A stretch of 64,000 nucleotides of DNA from Cupriavidus pauculus (GTDB lineage: Bacteria > Pseudomonadota > Gammaproteobacteria > Burkholderiales > Burkholderiaceae): NCBI RefSeq assembly GCF_003854935.1, contig NZ_CP033970.1, forward strand, positions 558,001 through 622,000. The letters are read 5' to 3'. Shown one piece after another: positions 40,861-49,847 of the stretch (its first letter is position 1; the number at the start of each line of letters is the position of its first letter). Below the pieces are notes generated by a model. That model ran no database searches and was not told the DNA's origin. It saw nothing but the letters and a program-made list of their open reading frames with translations. The position numbers were made by a program, and so were the translations under genes.

Positions 40861-42414
40861 ATGACGTTCGCCTATTTCCTGCGGCGCGCGGCGCGCTACT
40901 GGGGCGACAACCCAGCCGTGCTGTACCGCGACCGGGTGCTGACGTTCCGCCAGCTCGACGATCGCTCCACGCGGCTGGCCAACGCGCTGCTGGCGCTGGG
41001 CCTGCGCAAGGGCGACCGCGTGGCGATCCAGTCACGCAACTGCCCGGAAGTGGTCGAGATCGAATGTGCGCTGTACAAGGCCGGGCTGGTCAAGGCGGCG
41101 CTGAACCCGCGCTTCACGGCCGCCGAGGCGTCCGACGTGGCCGAGAACTGCAGCCCGCGCGTGCTGATCGCCGGCCCCGGCTACACGGGCTATTCCCGCG
41201 CCACGCCCGGCTTTGGCAGCGTCGAGCATTTCTTTGCCATCGCGGGCGCCACCGACGGCTACGGCGCCTACGAGAACCTGATCGCCCACGGCGCCACCAC
41301 CGCCATCGACTACGTGCCGCAGCCCGACGACCTCGCCGTGCTGCACTTCTCGTCCGGCTCCACGGGCAAGATCAAGGCCGCGATGCAGAGCTACGGCAAC
41401 CGGCTGGCGTCGATGCGCAAGCTGATCCTGACGATGGACCGCCCGGCCCGCCCCGGCGACCGCCTGGCGCTGATCGGCCCGATCACGCATGCGTCCGGCA
41501 TGCTGATGCAGCCCTACCTCTTCCTGGGCGCCACGCTGGTGCTGTTCGAGAAATTCGACACCGCGCAGTTCCTGGCCGACGTGCCGCGCCTGCAGCTCAC
41601 GCACGTGTTCATGGTGCCGGCGATGATCAACATGCTGCTGGCCGAGCCCACGCTGGCCACGGCGGACCTGCGCAGCCTCAAGACGCTGGCCTACGGCGCC
41701 GCGCCAATGGCACCGGCCCGCATCCGCGAGGCATGGGAGCGCATCGGCCCGATCCTGTCGCAGGGGTACGGGGCCAGCGAATCGACGTCGGGCGTCACGC
41801 GGCTGTCCACCGCCGACCACGCCAAGGCACTGGCCGACCACCCCGAGCGGCTGGCGTCGTGCGGGCGCGCGATGAGCGAGACCGAGGTACGTGTGGTGGA
41901 CGAACGCGGCCAGGAGGTCAGCGGCGACGCGATCGGCGAACTGGTGATCCGTGGCGCCGATGTGTTCCAGGGCTACTGGGGCGAGCCCGATCTGACGCGC
42001 GAGGTGCTGGTCGACGGCTGGCTGCACACCGGCGACCTGGCGCGCGTGGACGCCGAGGGCTACATCTACCTGGTGGACCGCAAGAAGGACATGATCATCT
42101 CGGGCGGCTTCAACGTGTACCCGACCGAGGTGGAGGCCACGCTGTACCAGCACCCGGACGTGATGGAAGCGTGCGTGATCAGCGTGCCGGACGACACCTG
42201 GGGCGAATCCGTGAAGGCCGTGGTGGCGCTGTGGCCGGGCCGGCAGGCCAGCGCGGCCGAGCTGATCGGCCATTGCCGCGCGCGCATTGCCGACTACAAG
42301 TCGCCGCGCTCGGTCGACTTCGTGGCCGAGCTGCCCAAGAACGCCAGCGGCAAGCTGGCCCGCAAGCTCGTGCGCGAGCAATACTGGGTGGGCGCCGCCC
42401 GCCGCGTCAACTGA
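40861..42414 (+). CDS. AMP-forming acyl-CoA synthetase
   Basis: A 517-residue adenylate-forming acyl-CoA ligase. The P-loop is LHFSSGSTGKIKAAM (near residue 162), a variant of the usual TSGTTGxPK. The A5-type motif is QGYGASEST near 301. A8 is GWLHTGDLARVDAEGYIYLV and DRKKDMIISGGFNVYPTEVE. The A10 lysine is in PKNASGKLARKL. It would activate a carboxylic acid (fatty, branched or aromatic) to its CoA thioester in the cytosol. Start ATG 40861 has AGGAGA; an in-frame ATG 15 nt upstream is unlikely. It forms an operon with acyl-CoA dehydrogenase (9-nt gap) and the Bug receptor, and is divergent from LysR. Confidence 0.93.
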   Translation: MTFAYFLRRAARYWGDNPAVLYRDRVLTFRQLDDRSTRLANALLALGLRKGDRVAIQSRNCPEVVEIECALYKAGLVKAALNPRFTAAEASDVAENCSPRVLIAGPGYTGYSRATPGFGSVEHFFAIAGATDGYGAYENLIAHGATTAIDYVPQPDDLAVLHFSSGSTGKIKAAMQSYGNRLASMRKLILTMDRPARPGDRLALIGPITHASGMLMQPYLFLGATLVLFEKFDTAQFLADVPRLQLTHVFMVPAMINMLLAEPTLATADLRSLKTLAYGAAPMAPARIREAWERIGPILSQGYGASESTSGVTRLSTADHAKALADHPERLASCGRAMSETEVRVVDERGQEVSGDAIGELVIRGADVFQGYWGEPDLTREVLVDGWLHTGDLARVDAEGYIYLVDRKKDMIISGGFNVYPTEVEATLYQHPDVMEACVISVPDDTWGESVKAVVALWPGRQASAAELIGHCRARIADYKSPRSVDFVAELPKNASGKLARKLVREQYWVGAARRVN

Positions 42415-42423
42415 GGGGCCGCC

Positions 42424-43596
42424 ATGTTCGACCATCTGACCAACCCGGTGCTGATCGAGACGCGCGCCGCCGTGCGCCGCTACATCGACGAGGAACTGCG
42501 CCCGCTCGAACGCGAGCTGGGCCTGGGCACCGAGGACCCCTGGCCGCGCGACGTGCTGCGCGGCGTCTGGCGCCGTTCCAGCGAACTGGGCCTGTACGCG
42601 GCCTGCCTGCCCGTGGAACTGGGCGGCCGCGGGCTCAATATCGCCGAGCAATGCGCGCTGAAGGCCGACCTGGCCGCCAGCGGCGCGGCGCTGGCATCGC
42701 ATGTGCTGGGCGACCTGGGCGGCCCGCCGCGCGTGGGCAACATGCTCAAGTACGCCACGCCGGACCAGCTTGCGCGCTACTTCGAGCCGGTGATCCGGGG
42801 CCGCAAGTCCACCTGCTTCGCGCTGACCGAGCCGCATTCGGGCTCCGACGCGCAGAGCATCCGCACCAGCGCCGTGGCCGATGGCGACGACCTGCTCATC
42901 AACGGCACCAAGCACTACATCAGCGGCGCCCCGTTCGCGGACTTTGCCATCGTGATGTGCGTGACGGACCCCGCCACCACGCCGCCGGCCATCACCGCCG
43001 TGCTGGTGGACCTGGACCTGCCGGGCGTGACGGTCAGCACCGAGTACGTGCCGATGTCGGGCCAGCACATCGACGCCGACATCCACTTCGACAACGTGCG
43101 CGTGCCGCGCGCCAACATCTTCGGCGGCGAGGGCCAGGGCTTCCGGCTGGGCATGTCGCGCATCAACGTGAACCGGCTGCTGCACTGCCCGTCGATGCTT
43201 GGGCTGGCCACGCACGCCTACGCGGCGTCGGTGGCGTATGCCGGGCAGCGCCGCCAGTTCGGCGGGCCGATCGCGCGCTTCCAGGCCATCCAGCATATGC
43301 TGGCCGACATGGCCGCCGCGCTGTGGGCCTGCGAGAGCATGATCGCGCAGACCGCGCTGCTGGCCGATGCCGGCGCGGACCTGCGCATGAAGGCGGCCGC
43401 GTGCAAGCTGTTCGTGTCAGAGCGCTGCTTCGAAGTGGCGGACAAGGCTGTGCAGATCCACGGCAACCTTGGCGTGACGCGCGGGCACCCGGTGGAGCAG
43501 ATCTGGCGCAAGCTGCGCATGTTCCGCATTTTCACGGGCACCAGCGAGATCCAGCGCAATACCATCGCCAAGGCCATCCTCGACCCGGCAGCCTGA
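42424..43596 (+). CDS. acyl-CoA dehydrogenase family flavoenzyme
   Basis: A 390-residue FAD-dependent acyl-CoA dehydrogenase. Signature 1 is CFALTEPHSGSDAQSIRT (near 132) and signature 2 is IHGNLGVTRGHPVEQIWRKL near 350, followed by MFRIFTGTSEIQRNTIAKAI. In most short- and medium-chain enzymes the last block reads YEGTSEIQ, with Glu as the catalytic base. Here the position is Thr (FTGTSEIQ), so the base must be elsewhere, as in isovaleryl- and long-chain-type enzymes, or activity is altered. The N-terminus has a normal FAD helical domain. It is second in the ligase-ACAD-Bug operon, presumably oxidising the acyl-CoA produced by the ligase. Confidence 0.92.
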   Translation: MFDHLTNPVLIETRAAVRRYIDEELRPLERELGLGTEDPWPRDVLRGVWRRSSELGLYAACLPVELGGRGLNIAEQCALKADLAASGAALASHVLGDLGGPPRVGNMLKYATPDQLARYFEPVIRGRKSTCFALTEPHSGSDAQSIRTSAVADGDDLLINGTKHYISGAPFADFAIVMCVTDPATTPPAITAVLVDLDLPGVTVSTEYVPMSGQHIDADIHFDNVRVPRANIFGGEGQGFRLGMSRINVNRLLHCPSMLGLATHAYAASVAYAGQRRQFGGPIARFQAIQHMLADMAAALWACESMIAQTALLADAGADLRMKAAACKLFVSERCFEVADKAVQIHGNLGVTRGHPVEQIWRKLRMFRIFTGTSEIQRNTIAKAILDPAA

Positions 43597-43654
43597 ATGC
43601 CGACCCACGGCGACGCGGCTGCAGACCGCGCGCCGGCCAGAACAGGAGACAAGC

Positions 43655-44644
43655 ATGAACCGTCGTCAGTGGCTTGCCACGGCGGGCGCCGCCGCACTGG
43701 GCGGCATGGCCTGCCGCACCGGCCTGGCTGCCGCCCCCGCCTACCCCTCGCGGCCGATCCGCCTGATCGTGCCGTTCATTGCCGGCACCGCGCCCGATGC
43801 GTCCGCGCGCAGCCTGGCGGCCGAACTCGGGCCGCTGCTGGGCCAGTCGGTGGTCGTCGAGAACATCGGCGGCGCCGGCGGCATCATCGGCGCCCGGGCG
43901 CTCAAGCGCGCCGAGCCGGACGGCTACACGCTGGGCGTGCTGGCCAACCAGCACGTCATCAACGTGCACCTGTACCGCGATCCGCCGTACGACGCGACGC
44001 GGGACTTCACGCCCATCACCACGGTGTCCGGCGGCCCGGTGGTACTGGCCGTGCCGGCCACGTCGCCGTACCGGACCGCGCGCGAGCTGGTGGACGCGAT
44101 GAAGCGCCAGCCCGGCGCGCTGAACTACGGCTCGGGCGGCAAGGGTTCGGTGGCGCACCTGGCCGTGGAAAGCCTGCTGCACCAGACGCGCACCGAGGCC
44201 GTGCACATCCCGTACAAGGGGGCCAGCGAGATCGTCACGGCGATGGTCAGCGGCCAGACCCAGTTCGGCATGCCCGTGCTGTCGACGGCCGCGCCGTTCC
44301 TGCGCAACGGGCAGATCCGGCCGCTAGCCGTGTCGTCGGCGGCGCGCTCGGTCTACTTCCCGGACGTGCCGACGCTGGCCGAGGCGCTGCCACCGGGCTT
44401 CGTGCTCGACAACTGGAGCGGCGTCTTTGCGCCGGCCGGCCTGCCGCCGGCGCTCACCAGGCGGCTGTTCGACGCCATCGCCACGCTGCAGGCCAGCGGC
44501 AAGCTCGACGCATCGACCAAGGCCAACTCGGGCGAGCTGCGCAAGAGCGCGTCGCCGGCCCAGTTCGCGCAGATGGTGGCGGCCGAGAACGCGCGGTACG
44601 GCAAGCTGATTGCCGAGATCGGCATGCGCGGCGAGGCGGGCTGA
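43655..44644 (+). CDS. Bug-type tripartite tricarboxylate (TctC) receptor
   Basis: A 329-residue periplasmic receptor. The N-terminus MNRRQWLATAGAAALGG carries an RR motif reminiscent of Tat signals, unlike the plain Sec signals of the other Bug proteins here. Family motifs follow: IRLIVPFIAGTAPDASAR, VVVENIGGAGGIIGARALK, EPDGYTLGVL and HIPYKGASEIVTAMVSG. Start ATG 43655 has AGGAGAC. Its place after acyl-CoA ligase and acyl-CoA dehydrogenase suggests it captures the acid substrate of that pathway. No TctAB pair is nearby. Confidence 0.93.
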   Translation: MNRRQWLATAGAAALGGMACRTGLAAAPAYPSRPIRLIVPFIAGTAPDASARSLAAELGPLLGQSVVVENIGGAGGIIGARALKRAEPDGYTLGVLANQHVINVHLYRDPPYDATRDFTPITTVSGGPVVLAVPATSPYRTARELVDAMKRQPGALNYGSGGKGSVAHLAVESLLHQTRTEAVHIPYKGASEIVTAMVSGQTQFGMPVLSTAAPFLRNGQIRPLAVSSAARSVYFPDVPTLAEALPPGFVLDNWSGVFAPAGLPPALTRRLFDAIATLQASGKLDASTKANSGELRKSASPAQFAQMVAAENARYGKLIAEIGMRGEAG

Positions 44645-44768
44645 GCGGCGCGGCCGGGATCAGAACGACCCGACCAGCGTGCCCAGCACGATGACGGCCA
44701 CCAGCGCCAGCAGCGGGCCGACGGCGCCGCGCAAGCGCAGGCTGCGCTTTCACGCCGGCTGGGATACG

Positions 44769-45710
44769 ATGTCGACCGATCCCGCAGCCGCCCTCGCAAG
44801 GAACCGCCGCTTGTCAGAAGTCCTCCGCCCCGCTCCCGCCGACGCGTTTCCCACGTTCGAGACGTCCGATTTCGCGGTGGAAGGGACGTTCTACTTCGAT
44901 ATCGTCCGGCTCGAAGACCGCGACGACATTCCGCGCGGCTTCCTGCATCGGCACAACTACTACCACCTGCTGTGGATGACCCGCGCCAGCGGCACTCACA
45001 TGCTCGACTTTGCGCATTTCGACGTGCGCGACCATTCGGTGTTCTTCCTCTCGCCGGGGCAGGTGCATGCGTGGACGTCCACGGTCAAGCCCTACGGCTA
45101 TGTGCTGAACTTCAGCACCGACTTCTTTGCCCGGATGTTCCCGCGCGCCGACGACGCGGCCAGGTTTCCGTTCTACCAGCCCACGCGCGGCCACAGCGCG
45201 CTCTACCTGACATCCGGCCAGCACGACGCCATGCTGCCGCTGCTGGCCGAGATGGAGCGCGAGGCACGCGACCGGCAAGCCGGCTTTGCCGACGTGGTGC
45301 AGGCGTGCCTGCTGGTGCTGCTGACGCGGCTGCGCCGGCTGTGCCCCGAGGGCGAGCAGGCCGGCGAGGCGGGCCCGCGCCAGGCGCTGGCGCGGCGCTT
45401 CACGATGCTGGTGGAAACCCACTACCTGCGCTTTGGCGCGGTGGGCCAGTACGCCGAGGCGCTCTGCGTGAGCGAGCGGCAGCTCAACGACGCGGTGAAG
45501 CAGACCATCGGCCGCACGGCCAATCAGGTGATTCAGGAGCGGGTGGTGCTGGAGGCCAAGCGGTGGCTGTCGAACACCGAGACCGGCATCGCCGAGATCG
45601 CTTTCCGGCTCAATATCGAGGATCCGGCCTACTTCGCGCGCTTTTTCAAAAAGCAGACCGGCCTGACGCCGGGCGACTTCCGGCGCAAGCACTGCCGCCC
45701 GCTCACCTGA
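44769..45710 (+). CDS. AraC-family transcriptional regulator
   Basis: A 313-residue AraC/XylS regulator. Residues about 50-180 form a cupin-like ligand pocket (FLHRHNYYHLLWMTRASGTH and SVFFLSPGQVHAW). The C-terminal HTH pair (about 225-305) has LCVSERQLNDAVKQTIGRTA and IAEIAFRLNIEDPAYFARFF, then KKQTGLTPGDFRR, the standard AraC signature. Start ATG 44769 is taken; a TTG at 44812 is the alternative. It sits between two Bug receptor genes on the same strand and may control either or both. Confidence 0.9.
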   Translation: MSTDPAAALARNRRLSEVLRPAPADAFPTFETSDFAVEGTFYFDIVRLEDRDDIPRGFLHRHNYYHLLWMTRASGTHMLDFAHFDVRDHSVFFLSPGQVHAWTSTVKPYGYVLNFSTDFFARMFPRADDAARFPFYQPTRGHSALYLTSGQHDAMLPLLAEMEREARDRQAGFADVVQACLLVLLTRLRRLCPEGEQAGEAGPRQALARRFTMLVETHYLRFGAVGQYAEALCVSERQLNDAVKQTIGRTANQVIQERVVLEAKRWLSNTETGIAEIAFRLNIEDPAYFARFFKKQTGLTPGDFRRKHCRPLT

Positions 45711-45808
45711 GCGGCGCGAAAAAGTGCAATACAACGTCTGAACTGTCCTAACGCCGCTGGCGCGGGCCTGCCTAAAGTGTCCCGACAAGAAAACCAGAGG
45801 AGACAACG

Positions 45809-46783
45809 ATGTTCAGCGCAGCCGCCCGGCTGCGGCGCCTTGTCGTGGCCGCCGCACTTGCCTTCACCACCTTCCATGCCATGGCCGAGTATCCCGACCG
45901 TCCGCTGCGCGTGATCGTGCCGTTCGCCCCGGGCGGCGCCACGGACGTGATTGCCCGCACGGTGGCCCAGGCCATGTCGGCCCGGCTCGGCCAGTCGGTC
46001 GTGGTCGAGAACAAGGCCGGCGCCAACGGCAATATCGGCGCCGTCACCGCCGCACGCTCGGACCCCGACGGCTACACGCTGCTGATGGCCACGTCGAGCC
46101 ATGCCATCAACGCGTCGCTGTACCAGAAGCTCAACTACAGCCTGACGCGCGATTTCGTCGCGCTGTCGAACCTGGCGTCGGTGCCGCTGCTGCTGGTGGT
46201 CAATCCATCGGTGCCGGCCAAGTCGGCCAGCGAGCTGGCGACCTATGCCAAGGCCAATCCGGGCAAGGTCAACTACGGCTCGGGCGGCACGGGCACCGCA
46301 TCGCACCTGGCCGGCGAGCAGTTCAGCACGCTGACCGGCGCAAAGATGCAGCACGTGGCCTACAAGGGCGGCTCGCAGGCGCTGAACGACCTGATGGGCG
46401 GCCAGGTGCAGGCCATGTTCGCCAACCTGCCCGAAGTGCTGGCGCAGGTGCAGAGCGGCAAGCTGCGCGCGCTGGCCGTGACCGGCACCCGGCGCCACGC
46501 CGCGCTGCCCGACGTGCCCGCGTTTGGCGAGACGGCCTACCCGTCGATGACCATGCGGTCGTGGTTCGGCCTGTTCGTGCCGGCCGGCACGCCGCCCGCC
46601 GTCGTGGAAAAGCTGTCGCACACCATCGTCCAGAGCGTGGCCGATGCGGCCGTCAAGGAACGCCTGAAGGGCCTGGGCGCCGATCCCGTGGGCGACGAGC
46701 AGCCCGCGTTCCAGAAGTACGTGAACCAGGAAGTGGCGCGCTGGGCCGTCCTGGTCAAGCAGTCCGGCGCCAGCGTCGACTGA
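45809..46783 (+). CDS. Bug-type tripartite tricarboxylate (TctC) receptor
   Basis: A 324-residue periplasmic receptor with a Sec signal peptide (LVVAAALAFTTFHAMA) and motifs PLRVIVPFAPGGATDVIAR, VVVENKAGANGNIGAVTAA, DPDGYTLLM and HVAYKGGSQALNDLMGGQ. Start ATG 45809 has GAGGAGAC. The NIPSNAP gene follows 37 nt downstream and is likely cotranscribed. The AraC gene lies 98 bp upstream on the same strand and is the probable regulator. Ligand unknown. Confidence 0.93.
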   Translation: MFSAAARLRRLVVAAALAFTTFHAMAEYPDRPLRVIVPFAPGGATDVIARTVAQAMSARLGQSVVVENKAGANGNIGAVTAARSDPDGYTLLMATSSHAINASLYQKLNYSLTRDFVALSNLASVPLLLVVNPSVPAKSASELATYAKANPGKVNYGSGGTGTASHLAGEQFSTLTGAKMQHVAYKGGSQALNDLMGGQVQAMFANLPEVLAQVQSGKLRALAVTGTRRHAALPDVPAFGETAYPSMTMRSWFGLFVPAGTPPAVVEKLSHTIVQSVADAAVKERLKGLGADPVGDEQPAFQKYVNQEVARWAVLVKQSGASVD

Positions 46784-46820
46784 TCCAACCCTCCGCCATT
46801 CGAGACCGAAAGGAAACCTC

Positions 46821-47138
46821 ATGCTGTACGACGTCCGCACCTACACCTGCCGCCCGGGCACCATCAAGAAGCATCTGGCGCTCTACGCCGAGCACGGCTT
46901 CGACACGCAGAGCCGCCACCTGGGCAAGCCGCTGGCCTACATGCAGACGGAGACCGGCGACGTGAACAGCTACATGCACATCTGGGTCTACGAGAACGCG
47001 GCCGACCGCGAGGCCCGCCGTCAGGCGCTGCAGAAGGACCCGGCCTGGTCCGACTACCTCAAGCGCAGCGCCGACGCGGGCTACCTGATCCGCCAGGAGA
47101 ACCGGCTGATGACGCCGGTAGCGTTCTTCCAGCCGTAA
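46821..47138 (+). CDS. NIPSNAP-family protein
   Basis: A 105-residue NIPSNAP-domain protein, a small dimeric ferredoxin-like fold related to the ABM group, with no known enzymatic role. It starts MLYDVRTYTCRPGTIKKHL, the classic family beginning, and contains HIWVYENAADREARRQAL and DPAWSDYLKRS, which match the second half of the domain. Start ATG 46821 has a GAAAGGAAA leader. In many betaproteobacteria such genes accompany Bug receptors in aromatic or carboxylate cassettes. It ends 37 nt before a strong terminator. Confidence 0.9.
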   Translation: MLYDVRTYTCRPGTIKKHLALYAEHGFDTQSRHLGKPLAYMQTETGDVNSYMHIWVYENAADREARRQALQKDPAWSDYLKRSADAGYLIRQENRLMTPVAFFQP

Positions 47139-47174
47139 AGCAGTGAGCGGCCACGCGGCCGCCAGATGGACTGA

Positions 47175-47208
47175 GGGAAGCAGGGCGCGCGCCTTGCTTC
47201 CCTTTTTT
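47175..47208 (+). terminator. rho-independent terminator after NIPSNAP gene
   Basis: A 14-bp stem GGGAAGCAGGGCGC / GCGCCTTGCTTCCC (47175-47202, one G-T wobble) followed by TTTTTT. It lies 37 nt after the NIPSNAP stop and closes the Bug-NIPSNAP transcript. Confidence 0.9.
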
Positions 47209-47302
47209 ATTTTTGGCCTCGCACCCGCAGCGCTGTGCGGCCCGAAGCGGCGTCAGGCATCCACCCGTCTCCATCGCCAGCCATTTTGTAATCGCGATAT
47301 GG

Positions 47303-47318
47303 CGCGCTGTTCAGCGCG
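47303..47318. promoter_or_regulatory. CGCGCTG-TT-CAGCGCG palindrome upstream of DUF6351 gene
   Basis: A perfect 7-bp palindrome about 138 nt upstream of the DUF6351 start, in the 317-bp spacer after the terminator. The rest of the spacer holds nothing I can identify beyond a likely promoter and a GGAGA ribosome-binding site. It could be an operator. Confidence 0.3.
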
Positions 47319-47455
47319 GGCAATTTCTACCGTTACGCCGTTGCAACCGTTTTCGTTCAGGGTCCGGGAGCCTTGGACAATGCAGAACGGCGGCCTAAGC
47401 TCGCCTCAGGCGCCCATGTTGACGGGAGCCTCAAGACAACGATTGGAGACTCCCC

Positions 47456-49672
47456 ATGAAATCGCTGAAGAGATGGCTCGGCGTCACGCTCGCCGGGCTG
47501 ATGGCCCTTGGCCTTGCCGCGTGCGGCGGAGGCGGTGACGACGACCCCGGCATCGCGCCAACGGTCCAGTTGCTTTCGTCGCAACCCGAATACGTCACCG
47601 GCGGCACCGCGCTGATCGACATCGGCGTGCCCACGTCGGTCAACAACGACCGTCCGCTCAGGGTGCTGCTGAACGGCAACGACGTCACCGCGCAGTTCCG
47701 GCCCAGCCCCACCGACCCGTCGCACCGCCAGGCCGTGCTGAGCGGGCTGGCCAACGGTGCCAATGCCGTGGTGGCCAGCGTCGGCAAGGCATCGAACACG
47801 CTGACGATGACCAACTATCCGATCACCGGCCCGGTGATCTCCGGCCCGTGGCAGACGCCGTTCGTATGCCAGACCAGTTCGTTCCAGCTGCCCGACGGCA
47901 GCACGCTCGGCGCCCCGCTGGACGAAAACTGCAGCGTCGCCACGCGCGTGAATTACCTGTACATGCCCACGCAGGGCGGCGCGCTGAAGGTGATGAGCGA
48001 TACGTCGGCACGCCCGGCGGACGTGGCCACGGTCACCACGCTAGGCGGCGCGCAGGTGCCGTTCATCGTGCGCGTGGAAACGGGCACCGTCGACCGCGGC
48101 ATCTACCAGAACGCCGTGATCCACGACCCGACCAGCGAACCGGCGCCCACGCCCACGTCGCCGCCCAAGGCATGGAACCGGCGGATGATCGCGATCGAGG
48201 GCTTTGGCTGCCCCGGCGGCTGGTACATCCAGGGCAGCGCGCAGGGCAACATCCAGTCGGCCGGCTTTGACTTCAGCCTGCTCAACACGCAGCGGCTGGC
48301 CGAAGGCTATGCGATGTTCGCCAACACGCTGCAGCATGCGTCGAACAACTGCAATGCAGTGCTGGCCAGCGAGGCCGCGATGATGTCGAAGGAGGCTACC
48401 ATCGAACGCTTTGGCGTGCCGCTTTTTACCGTGAGCGCGGGCTGCTCGGGCGGCTCGTACGGCAGCGCCCAGCCGGCCGACCGCATTCCCGGCCTGTTCG
48501 ATGGCGTGCTGATCTCGTGCACGTTCCCCGACCCGCTGTCGATTGCATTCTCGGGGTCCGACGGCCACCTCATCACGCACTACATCACGCTCAATCCATC
48601 GGCGCTGACCGACACGCAGATCGCGGCCGTGACCGGGTACAAGAGCCGCAAGGCGTTCGAGGATGCCGCCAACCAGGCCCAGCGGACCGACCCCGTGCCG
48701 GGACGCGTGGACTACGCGGGCTACAACTCGGGCGTGTTCAACGCGGCGGTGCCGGCATCGCTGCGGTATCACCCGGTGAACAACCCCACCGGGGTCCGGC
48801 CGACGGTCTATGACGCCGCGCGGAACATCTACGGCGTGGACAAGGCCACCGGCTTCGCGCTGCGGCCGTTCGACAACGTCGGCGTGCAGTACGGCCTGGC
48901 CGCGCTGAACAGCGGCGCGATCACGACCACGCAGTTCCTGGACCTCAACGAGAAGGTGGGCGGCTACGACCAGGATGCCAACTACGTGCCGAACCGCGTG
49001 GCCGGCGACCCCGGCGCCATCCTGCGCGCGTACCAGAGCGGCCTGCAGCTCGGCACCAATGGCGGGCTGGCCAGCATCCCCGTGTTCGACGTCACCGGCA
49101 TCTACAACGAGGACACCGCCTACCACTACCAGTGGTTCCACTTTGCGCTGCGCGAGCGGATGGTGCGGGCCAACGGCGACAGCAACAACCACGTCATGTG
49201 GCGCGGCAACCCGGTGCCCGCCGACACGGCCTGGAACACGTTCATCACCTGGGTGGCCGCGTACAAGGCCGACGTCACGACCACGGCGCAGAAGGACAAG
49301 GTGGTGACGTACAAGCCTGCCAACGCGGTGGACGGCTGCTGGAGCAACACGACGACGTTCACGCAGGAGGTGCAGACGCTGAGCCAGATCGCCAACACCA
49401 CGTGCAACGGCCTGTTCCCGTCGTGGACGGCGCCGCGCATCGTGGCGGGCGGCCCGGTGGCGGCCGACGTCATCAAGTGCGCGCTCAAGCCGATTGCCGC
49501 CACCGACTACGCGGTGATGTTCACGGGCGCCGAAATGACGCGGCTGCAGGCCATCTTCCCGAACGGTGTCTGCGACTGGTCGCGCCCCGGCATCAACCAG
49601 TCTGGCGTGGTGCCGAACGGATCGTTCGGGCCGTCGCCGGTGAACCTGGTGTTCGACATCACGAAGTCATAG
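47456..49672 (+). CDS. DUF6351-family secreted lipoprotein, probable hydrolase
   Basis: A 738-residue protein with a lipoprotein signal peptide (LMALGLAACGGGG) followed by an acidic linker. It begins with an Ig-like region (about 35-120) with TVQLLSSQPEYVTGG and then a catalytic-looking domain. The block VSAGCSGGSYGSAQPADRIP has a G-C-S-G-G-S nucleophile-elbow pattern, and IEGFGCPGGWYIQGSAQGN and VFDVTGIYNEDTAYHY are further conserved-looking blocks. This corresponds to the DUF6351 family, thought to be alpha/beta-hydrolase related; the substrate is unknown. Start ATG 47456 has GGAGA. It is followed by its own terminator and a second large lipoprotein hydrolase. Confidence 0.8.
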   Translation: MKSLKRWLGVTLAGLMALGLAACGGGGDDDPGIAPTVQLLSSQPEYVTGGTALIDIGVPTSVNNDRPLRVLLNGNDVTAQFRPSPTDPSHRQAVLSGLANGANAVVASVGKASNTLTMTNYPITGPVISGPWQTPFVCQTSSFQLPDGSTLGAPLDENCSVATRVNYLYMPTQGGALKVMSDTSARPADVATVTTLGGAQVPFIVRVETGTVDRGIYQNAVIHDPTSEPAPTPTSPPKAWNRRMIAIEGFGCPGGWYIQGSAQGNIQSAGFDFSLLNTQRLAEGYAMFANTLQHASNNCNAVLASEAAMMSKEATIERFGVPLFTVSAGCSGGSYGSAQPADRIPGLFDGVLISCTFPDPLSIAFSGSDGHLITHYITLNPSALTDTQIAAVTGYKSRKAFEDAANQAQRTDPVPGRVDYAGYNSGVFNAAVPASLRYHPVNNPTGVRPTVYDAARNIYGVDKATGFALRPFDNVGVQYGLAALNSGAITTTQFLDLNEKVGGYDQDANYVPNRVAGDPGAILRAYQSGLQLGTNGGLASIPVFDVTGIYNEDTAYHYQWFHFALRERMVRANGDSNNHVMWRGNPVPADTAWNTFITWVAAYKADVTTTAQKDKVVTYKPANAVDGCWSNTTTFTQEVQTLSQIANTTCNGLFPSWTAPRIVAGGPVAADVIKCALKPIAATDYAVMFTGAEMTRLQAIFPNGVCDWSRPGINQSGVVPNGSFGPSPVNLVFDITKS

Positions 49673-49695
49673 CCGCCGCAAAAGCTGGCGCATGC

Positions 49696-49723
49696 AGGCC
49701 GGGCACCCGCCCGGCCTTTTTTC
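49696..49723 (+). terminator. rho-independent terminator after DUF6351 gene
   Basis: Stem AGGCCGGGC / GCCCGGCCT with an ACCC loop and a TTTTTT tail, about 25 nt after the stop codon of the DUF6351 gene. Confidence 0.92.
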
Positions 49724-49732
49724 TGGGCAGCC

Positions 49733-49761
49733 GATAAATCGATCCAAACAATCAATTTATC
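49733..49761. promoter_or_regulatory. GATAAAT/ATTTATC operator-like dyad
   Basis: An A/T-rich 7-bp perfect inverted repeat (GATAAAT, ATTTATC) with a 15-bp spacer in the 175-bp leader of the second lipoprotein hydrolase gene, about 85 nt before its ATG. It stands out in an otherwise GC-rich region and is a plausible operator. Confidence 0.45.
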
Positions 49762-49847
49762 AGCACAATGCCCAGCACCTATAGTCGAGGCGCCCTCCGT
49801 CGCATGAACGGACGGCTTCGACAGATAAAAGACTGAGGAGACACCCG

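Noticed and set aside
41032-43296. A 754-codon open frame opposite the ligase and dehydrogenase genes
   Set aside because: It spans two well-supported genes and its product has shadow composition without any domain.
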